This document shows positions 40,381 to 45,902 of a DNA stretch of 45,902 bases, one piece after another. The position numbers were made by a program, and so were the translations under genes. Source of the DNA: JALYUA01 sp038229875 (GTDB lineage Bacteria; Acidobacteriota; Thermoanaerobaculia; UBA5066; Gp7-AA6); NCBI GenBank assembly GCA_038229875.1, contig JBBROA010000018.1, positions 1-45,902 on the forward strand. The letters are read 5' to 3'. Position 1 is the first letter of the stretch. Every line of letters starts with the position of its first letter. A model generated the notes under the pieces. It had not been told where the DNA came from and made no database searches. It saw only the letters and a list, made by a program, of their open reading frames with translations.

Positions 40381-42981
40381 CTACTTCAATCCCTCGACGA
40401 GAAAGACGTTCGACAGCACCCGCGAGTACGCGTACACATAAAAAGCGCCATCGGGCGCCAGGAAGACCGAAGAGACTCGAACGACGCCCGCCGCGTCCGC
40501 GGGAAGGATCTCTTTCCAGGGCTCACGCCGTCCCGTTGCCACCTCCAGCCGGTCGATGCGGGCGGACGGTCCTCCACGTTTCTGGACGTAGAGTGACCGA
40601 TCGTCCGCCGTCCAGCCCACGAAAGTCTCTCCCGCTTCGACTCCCGGAATCGGCGCCCCTTGACCGGTTGCGATCGAGCAGATGCGACCATTTCCATCGG
40701 GGCCGCGTGCCAGGACCCGCGTCCCGTCCGTCGAAATCGGTCCGAGGCCGCGAACCCCTTCCGGGGAAATCGGTCGCGCTTTTGCGCCATCGGCTGCCGC
40801 CATGTCAACCAGGTAAAGGCGATTCGCCCGGCCCGGCTCGGTCGCCGCGACGATCAGATGCCGGCTATCCGGAAGAAATCGGGCTCCTCCCGTGAAGCTC
40901 AGGCCCGGGGCCGAGAGCGTTCTCGCCTGCCCGGCGCCCGTCGGGTAGAGGACCAGGCGTGGGTCGGTCAGCTTCCGCACGACGGAGATCGCCCACGCGC
41001 CGTCCGGCGAAAGACTCGCCCCCTGTCCTTCGCCCAGCCGGACGGCGGGGGAGCCGTCCATCCTGCGCACGTAGGTCGAATAACCGGCTCCTCCGCCCTC
41101 GCCCGCTTCGTAGAACATGACGGTCTGGCCGTCCCGCGAGAGGCCGCTCGGCCGCGACCAATCGAGCCAGGAAAGGTCGCGCTCCTTCGTCTGTCCCGGT
41201 GGAAGAGCCGACAGGCCGAGCCTGCGGAACTCGTCGATCAGCAGGACACGCCCATCTCGAGAAATGTCCTGGAGCGTCAGCGATCCGGTCACGGCCGCGA
41301 CCGAGCGCAGCTTCCCGGACAGGGAGACGGCGTAGACCGAGCGGGTGGCGATCTCCGCCGCGGTAAACCAGATCTCCCGCCCGTCCGGTGACCAGGCGAG
41401 ACCCTGCGCGCTCCCGAAGGCCTTCGTGAGTGTCGTCTTCTTTCCCGCTCGATCGACGACCGCGGCGAACCCTCCGTCGTCCCCGGCCTGCGGATGATCG
41501 ATGAAGGCGATCCGATCTCCGCCTGGTGCCACGCGCGGGCTGCCGATCCAGCCGCCCGTTTCGTAGAGGGTCTTGCCGATCGGATACTCGAGCCGCGCTT
41601 TTCCGGCGACGGTGCGCACGACCGCCAGATCGCTCCCGCCGGGTTGCCAATCGGCGAACTCGACGCCCTCGAGAACTTCGCGCGGGGCGCCCCCTCCGGT
41701 CGCGTTCGTGCGCGCGAGCGTCCCCGTTCTCGTGAACTCCGTGGAGATGTAGCTGCGCAGCGACATCGCTAGGTCGCCCGAAGCCGACACGCCGAGCACG
41801 TCGGCGCCGGGATAGCCGAGCGGCCGCGACTCCGGGCTCTCCGGCGCGGCGACGAAGATCTCGGTCGGGTTCCCGTCCCAGGAGGCGCTGTAGAGGATTG
41901 TTTTCCCGTCGGAGCCGAAGCGCGCCGACCAGACGGTTCCCCGCCGGAAAGTGAGCTGCCGGTACTTCGCGGGCGGTGCGGCTCCGCGGCCCTTGCCCGC
42001 AAAATATCCCGCGGCGAGGGAGACGAGCGATGCCAGAACCGCCACAGCGAGACCGGCGGCGAAAAACCGCCTCTTTCCCGCCTCGCCGGCGACGGTTCCC
42101 GCGGCCGCGGCTCCGGAGTGATCCGAGCCGGAGAGCGCCTCGAGGTCGAACGCCATGTCGCGCGCGGACTGAAAGCGCTCCTCGGGATTCTTCTCGAGGC
42201 AGTGCCGCACGATGCGCTCGAGCCCCGGCTGGATGCTCTTGTTCGTCGCGGAGAGATCCGGTGGCTCTTCCCGCAGAATCGCGGACATCGTTTCCGCCGC
42301 CGAGTCGCGGTGGAAGGCGCGCGTCCCCGACAGCATCTCGTGGAGGATGGCCCCAAAAGAAAATATGTCCGAGCGCTGGTCCGCCGGCTTGCCCTTGACC
42401 TGCTCGGGCGACATGTAGCCGAGCGTCCCGAGCACGACGCCGGGCTCCGTGCCCGCGCTCGCCGTCGGCAGGTTCGTCTGCTGGCCGCCAGGAATTTCCG
42501 ACTGCGTCAGCTTCGCGAGGCCGAAGTCGAGGATCTTCAGGCGGCCGTCCCGCGTCACGAAGATGTTCTCGGGCTTTAGATCCCGGTGGACAATCCCTTT
42601 CTCGTGAGCCGCCGCCAGACCGCGCGCGATCTGGACCGCCTGCTCGATCGCCTTGCGCACCGGCAGCGCCCCGCCGGAAAGCCGGGCGCGCAGCGTCTCG
42701 CCTTCGAGAAGCTCCTGGACGACGTACGGGGCGCCCTCGTGCTCGCCGATGTCGAGCACGGCGGTGATGTTGGGGTGGTTCAGGATCCCGGCGGCGCGCG
42801 CCTCCTGCTCGAAGCGGCGCAGCCGCTCCGCGTCGGCCGAAAACGACTCCGGCAGAACCTTGATCGCGACGTCCCGACCGAGCCGCGGGTCACGGGCGCG
42901 CCAGACCTCTCCCATGCCGCCCGCGCCGATGGCGGAGAGCACCTCGTAGGGTCCCAGACGGGTTCCGGCCTTGATTGTCAT
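40381..42981 (-). CDS. Receptor Ser/Thr kinase K4 with TolB/PD40 propeller
   Basis: 866 residues. Kinase domain at about 10-285: GAGGMGEVW, Lys41, HRDLKPEN with Asp134, DFG Asp152, GTLGYMSPEQVKG. Transmembrane helix at about 305-327 (FFAAGLAVAVLASLVSLAAG). The outer propeller region has SARFGSDGKTILYSASWDG, VAPGGDRIAFIDHP, LAWSPDGREIWF, ASLSPDGAWAI, ending VFLVEGLK like K1 and K5. The activation segment has a longer Gly/Gln-rich insert before GTLGYM. It is divergent from K5, with 272 bases between starts and a REPIN-like element in the gap. Confidence 0.93.
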   Translation of the reverse strand: MTIKAGTRLGPYEVLSAIGAGGMGEVWRARDPRLGRDVAIKVLPESFSADAERLRRFEQEARAAGILNHPNITAVLDIGEHEGAPYVVQELLEGETLRARLSGGALPVRKAIEQAVQIARGLAAAHEKGIVHRDLKPENIFVTRDGRLKILDFGLAKLTQSEIPGGQQTNLPTASAGTEPGVVLGTLGYMSPEQVKGKPADQRSDIFSFGAILHEMLSGTRAFHRDSAAETMSAILREEPPDLSATNKSIQPGLERIVRHCLEKNPEERFQSARDMAFDLEALSGSDHSGAAAAGTVAGEAGKRRFFAAGLAVAVLASLVSLAAGYFAGKGRGAAPPAKYRQLTFRRGTVWSARFGSDGKTILYSASWDGNPTEIFVAAPESPESRPLGYPGADVLGVSASGDLAMSLRSYISTEFTRTGTLARTNATGGGAPREVLEGVEFADWQPGGSDLAVVRTVAGKARLEYPIGKTLYETGGWIGSPRVAPGGDRIAFIDHPQAGDDGGFAAVVDRAGKKTTLTKAFGSAQGLAWSPDGREIWFTAAEIATRSVYAVSLSGKLRSVAAVTGSLTLQDISRDGRVLLIDEFRRLGLSALPPGQTKERDLSWLDWSRPSGLSRDGQTVMFYEAGEGGGAGYSTYVRRMDGSPAVRLGEGQGASLSPDGAWAISVVRKLTDPRLVLYPTGAGQARTLSAPGLSFTGGARFLPDSRHLIVAATEPGRANRLYLVDMAAADGAKARPISPEGVRGLGPISTDGTRVLARGPDGNGRICSIATGQGAPIPGVEAGETFVGWTADDRSLYVQKRGGPSARIDRLEVATGRREPWKEILPADAAGVVRVSSVFLAPDGAFYVYAYSRVLSNVFLVEGLK

Positions 42982-42993
42982 GAGGCGGCGGAG

Positions 42994-42999
42994 ATTCTA
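42994..42999 (-). promoter_or_regulatory. Putative -10 element of kinase K4
   Basis: On the minus strand CGGTAGAAT places TAGAAT 12 bases before the K4 start. It is identical to the K3 block. Confidence 0.4.
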
Positions 43000-43030
43000 C
43001 CGGGACCGCGGGAGATGCCAGGACAATCGT

Positions 43031-43194
43031 GGGGTCAGACCCGAAATCCTGATCTCAGGAAGCAGGACCAACGCTGCATTCCGGAACGGACCGCTCAGCG
43101 GGGCCCGAGCGCAGAAATGCAGCGTTGACTTTTCTGTTCCCGAAATCCTCTTCGAGCAGGGGATCCCGGGATTCAGGATTCCGGGTCTGACCCC
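43031..43194. repeat. REPIN-like element with nested inverted repeats
   Basis: 164 bases. The left end GGGGTCAGACCCGAAATCCT (43031-43050) and the reverse complement of the right end (43175-43194, GGGGTCAGACCCGGAATCCT) match with one difference. Inside, AACGCTGCATT (43070-43080) and AATGCAGCGTT (43116-43126) form a second perfect inverted repeat. Shorter elements with the same ends occur at 34273 and 36098. It lies in the K4-K5 divergent promoter region, closer to K4. Confidence 0.8.
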
Positions 43195-43253
43195 AATTGT
43201 GACCGGAATTATGATGGCACCAAAATGCCGCGCCATCCCGCCATACGCGTTTC

Positions 43254-45842
43254 ATGACGGTCGCGCCGGGCACGCGGCTCGGTCCGTACGAGATTCTTTC
43301 GCCGCTCGGTGCGGGCGGCATGGGCGAGGTCTATCGCGCGCGGGACAGCCGCCTGGACCGCGACGTGGCGATCAAGGTGCTCCCTGCCGCCCTCGCTTCG
43401 AACGCGGAGCGCCTGAAGCGCTTCGAGAAGGAGGCGCGTTCCGCCTCCGCCTTGAACCATCCGAACATCGTCACCGTCTACGACCTCGGAACCACGGACG
43501 GCGTCTCGTGGATCGCCATGGAGCGGGTCGACGGGGACACCCTCCGTAAGCTCCTCGCCGCTGGTCCGCTTCCATTGAAGAGACTCCTTGCCCACGGCGC
43601 GCAGATCGCGGAGGGCCTCGCCAAGGCCCACGCGACCGGCATCGTGCACCGGGATCTCAAGCCCGAGAACCTCATGGTGACCAGGGACGGCACCGTCAAG
43701 ATCCTGGACTTCGGGCTCGCGAAGCTCACGGCGCCTTCGTCGGAAAGCGAGGGCGGCGACGTCTCGCACTCTCCGACGATGTCGCTGGGAACGGAGGCGG
43801 GGGTCGTCGTTGGAACGGTCGGGTACATGTCGCCGGAACAGGCGATTGGGTCTTCCGTGGATTTCAGGTCCGACCAGTTCTCGCTCGGATCGATCCTCTA
43901 CGAGATGGCGACGGGAAACCGGGCGTTCTCCCGGGCGAGCGCCCCGGAAACCATGACGGCGATCATCCGGGCCGAGCCCGAACCGCTCGCGACGGCCGCG
44001 CCCTCGACGCCCGTTCCCTTCCGCTGGATCGTCGAGCGCTGCCTCGCGAAGGACGTCGAGGAGCGGTACGCCTCCACGAAGGACCTCGCGCGCGACCTCG
44101 GACGCATCCGTGAGGGACTCTCCGAGGGGAGCCTCTCCGGAGCGGAGGCCGCCATGCCCGCTCCCGCCCCGGGGCGGCAGACGAGGCTCGGTCTCGCCCT
44201 CGCGGCGGCCATCCTCGTGGCCGCCGCGGCAGCGGGCGCCCTCGCGATGTGGAGGCCACGGAGCGGGCCGCCGCTCTACCGCCCCGTCTCGTTTCACCGC
44301 GGCTCTGTGGGCGTTGCGCGTTTCGCGCCGGACGGGAAGACGATCCTCTACACCGCCGCCTGGCAGGGCCACGCCCCGCAGCTCTACTCGGCACGCCTCG
44401 ACAGCACCGAGTCCACGGCGCTTCCGCTGCCGAGCGCCAACCTGCTCTCGATCTCGAACGGAGGAAAGCTCGCGATCCTTCTCCTCCACGGCAACGTCCC
44501 TCCCACGATCGCGGAGGTCTCTCTCGCCGGCGGCGCGCCGCGCGAGCTCGTCACGAGCGATCCGCCGGAAGCGCTGATGTTTGCGCAGGGGGTGGCAGAC
44601 TGGTCCCCCGACGGGCAACGTCTGGCGATCATCCGCGACGGCGCCCTCGAGTTCCCGGTCGGGAAGGTTCTCGTGCCCGCCTCCGACGGGCAAATCGCAG
44701 GGATCCGGTTTTCCCCGGACGGGCGCCGGATCGCCTATTCCGTGGAAAAAGGGCCGAACAGCTGGGACGTCGCCGTCGTGGACGTCGCGGGGGAGAGAAA
44801 GACACTCGTCACCGGATGGGAAATCATCGCATCGCTCGCGTGGCATCCGGTCACGGGCGAGATCTGGTTCTCCGGTCGGAATCGGACCGGGAACATCGGC
44901 GTCGTCGAGCTTCACGCCGTCTCGCTTTCCGGCGAAGAGCGCGTCGTCGGGCGCACGCCTCAGCTTCTGATCGTGCAGGACATCGCGCGCGACGGCGGCG
45001 TCCTCGCCCGGAGCGACGACTGGCCAGAGACGATGAACTGCATGCCTCCCGGCGGATCGCGCGAGCTCGACCTGACCTGGCTCGACTTCTCGCAGGATGT
45101 GGCGCTGTCGAAGGACGGGCAGGACGTCCTCTTCATGGAGGGGGGTGCGGGGGCCGGCGCGACCGGAGGCGTGTACATCCGAAAGACGGACGGCTCGACG
45201 CCCGCGGTCCGCCTCGGCGACGGCTGGGACGCGGAGGATCTTTCCGCCGACAAGAAGTGGGTCGTCCAGCTCCAGCCGGACCGCCTGACGCTGCTGCCAG
45301 TGGGGCCCGGAGAGAAGAAGACGATCCACGATCCCAACTTCCGCTACGTGCGCGCCGCATGGTTTCCGGACGGCAAGCGGCTTCTCGTGACGGCGGCGGA
45401 AAAGGGACACGGCAGGCGTCTCTATGTGCGGGACCTCGGGGCCGGACCGCCCCGGCCGATCACTCCGGAGGGTGTCCATGCGCCGCACCTCCTTCCGGAC
45501 GGGACGCGCGTGCTCGCGATGGACGCGAAGGAGAACAGAATCCTCTATCCCGTGGACGGGGGGGAGCCGCGACCGGTGCCGGGAATCGGGGCCGACGAGG
45601 CGATCTTGGGATTCGACGAGAGGGGCGAGAACGTCTGGGTCGGCCACGGGGTCATACCCCTCCGAATCGACCGTTTCGAGCTCGCGACCGGAAAGCGCTC
45701 GGTTCTGCGGGAGATCAACCTCGCCGACCCGACAGGCGTCGAAACGATCCAGACAGCCCACGTCTCCTCCGACGGGCGCGCCTACTGCTACAGCTTCATG
45801 CGGAGTCTCTCGCGGCTCTACGTCATCGAGGGTTTGAAGTAG
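43254..45842 (+). CDS. Receptor Ser/Thr kinase K5 with TolB/PD40 propeller
   Basis: 862 residues. Kinase domain at about 10-290: GAGGMGEVY, Lys41, HRDLKPEN with Asp134, DFG Asp152, GTVGYMSPEQAIG, with a longer acidic Ser/Glu loop after DFG. Transmembrane helix at about 311-333 (RLGLALAAAILVAAAAAGAL). The outer region has VARFAPDGKTILYTAAWQG, IRFSPDGRRIAYSV, LSADKKWVVQL, AWFPDGKRLLV and ends LYVIEGLK. No ribosome-binding site is obvious before the ATG. It is divergent from K4. Full-length for the K1/K3/K4 group. Confidence 0.93.
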   Translation: MTVAPGTRLGPYEILSPLGAGGMGEVYRARDSRLDRDVAIKVLPAALASNAERLKRFEKEARSASALNHPNIVTVYDLGTTDGVSWIAMERVDGDTLRKLLAAGPLPLKRLLAHGAQIAEGLAKAHATGIVHRDLKPENLMVTRDGTVKILDFGLAKLTAPSSESEGGDVSHSPTMSLGTEAGVVVGTVGYMSPEQAIGSSVDFRSDQFSLGSILYEMATGNRAFSRASAPETMTAIIRAEPEPLATAAPSTPVPFRWIVERCLAKDVEERYASTKDLARDLGRIREGLSEGSLSGAEAAMPAPAPGRQTRLGLALAAAILVAAAAAGALAMWRPRSGPPLYRPVSFHRGSVGVARFAPDGKTILYTAAWQGHAPQLYSARLDSTESTALPLPSANLLSISNGGKLAILLLHGNVPPTIAEVSLAGGAPRELVTSDPPEALMFAQGVADWSPDGQRLAIIRDGALEFPVGKVLVPASDGQIAGIRFSPDGRRIAYSVEKGPNSWDVAVVDVAGERKTLVTGWEIIASLAWHPVTGEIWFSGRNRTGNIGVVELHAVSLSGEERVVGRTPQLLIVQDIARDGGVLARSDDWPETMNCMPPGGSRELDLTWLDFSQDVALSKDGQDVLFMEGGAGAGATGGVYIRKTDGSTPAVRLGDGWDAEDLSADKKWVVQLQPDRLTLLPVGPGEKKTIHDPNFRYVRAAWFPDGKRLLVTAAEKGHGRRLYVRDLGAGPPRPITPEGVHAPHLLPDGTRVLAMDAKENRILYPVDGGEPRPVPGIGADEAILGFDERGENVWVGHGVIPLRIDRFELATGKRSVLREINLADPTGVETIQTAHVSSDGRAYCYSFMRSLSRLYVIEGLK

Positions 45843-45879
45843 GTTCCTTTGGGTCGTGTCCCGCTTCCTGGTCACTGCG

Positions 45880-45902
45880 AATCAGGACGGACCCCGGTTC
45901 CA
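45880..45902. repeat. REPIN-like end, cut by the window edge
   Basis: The last bases (GAATCAGGACGGACCCCGG) are the reverse complement of the left end of the element at 34273. Only one end is visible. Confidence 0.5.

Noticed and set aside
43209..45875. 888-residue open frame on the minus strand across K5
   Set aside because: It is Arg/Asp/Gly/Val-rich antisense of a clear kinase in a high-GC genome, with no domain motif. The same applies to the long antisense frames at 14386-16947 (853 residues) and 18055-19926.
1..45902. CRISPR arrays, tRNA or rRNA genes, integrases, insertion-sequence transposases
   Set aside because: No regularly spaced direct repeats, no cloverleaf with a TTCGAATC-type arm, and no transposase or recombinase motifs were seen. 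The only mobile-type signals are the short palindromic repeats.

Overview
This is a high-GC bacterial chromosomal segment. Several features suggest a soil or subsurface Acidobacteriota, possibly near Thermoanaerobaculia, probably from a metagenome: five large membrane Ser/Thr kinases with extracytoplasmic beta-propeller or TPR sensor regions, many small exported proteins of DUF3617 and related types, a secreted protein built from tandem FWVF-type domains, and an IPTL-type C-terminal sorting tail. That assignment is inference from gene content; there is no rRNA or other phylogenetic marker in the window.

Layout. 1-4720: small exported proteins (a cut-off lipoprotein, two DUF3617 paralogues, an SH3b protein, a three-gene operon of exported proteins) and a GT4 glycosyltransferase. 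4920-8401: receptor kinase K1 and a membrane-anchored SAM methyltransferase. 8504-8686: a structured intergenic repeat. 8687-13793: a secreted metzincin-like protein with two tandem domains, a Lys-rich histone-like protein, an exported unknown, and an ice-binding-like (DUF3494) protein with a sorting tail. 13864-19861: a DUF885 peptidase, then two convergent genes that each join a seven-repeat lectin-like propeller to a second domain (DUF4185-like, or an SGNH hydrolase), and a tiny exported ORF. 19973-24030: a small exported protein, then a photorepair block (FeS-type photolyase between two DoxX-like genes) bounded by decayed genes. 24182-26357: an exported amidohydrolase and a DUF1295 membrane enzyme. 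26456-31795: divergent kinases K2 (TolB-like plus TPR) and K3 (propeller). 31797-32127: two tandem copies of the structured repeat. 32254-40317: small single-gene units, including eRF1-like, DUF4287-SRPBCC, cupin, SGNH lipoprotein, Tat-exported cysteine peptidase, HAD hydrolase and FAD monooxygenase, interspersed with REPIN-like repeats. 40381-45842: divergent kinases K4 and K5 with a REPIN-like element between them.

The genes do not form one metabolic pathway. The common theme is the cell surface: signal-sensing kinases, secreted hydrolases, small periplasmic proteins and adhesion or ice-binding proteins. Two non-coding signals deserve most attention. The first is a roughly 140-180 bp element, three copies at two loci, that starts right after the stop codon of a gene in the same sense orientation and shows compensatory changes in its hairpins. 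The second is a recurrent promoter arrangement with a -10-like hexamer exactly six bases before the start codon, which implies leaderless transcripts. No tRNA, rRNA, CRISPR array, integrase or intact transposase was found.
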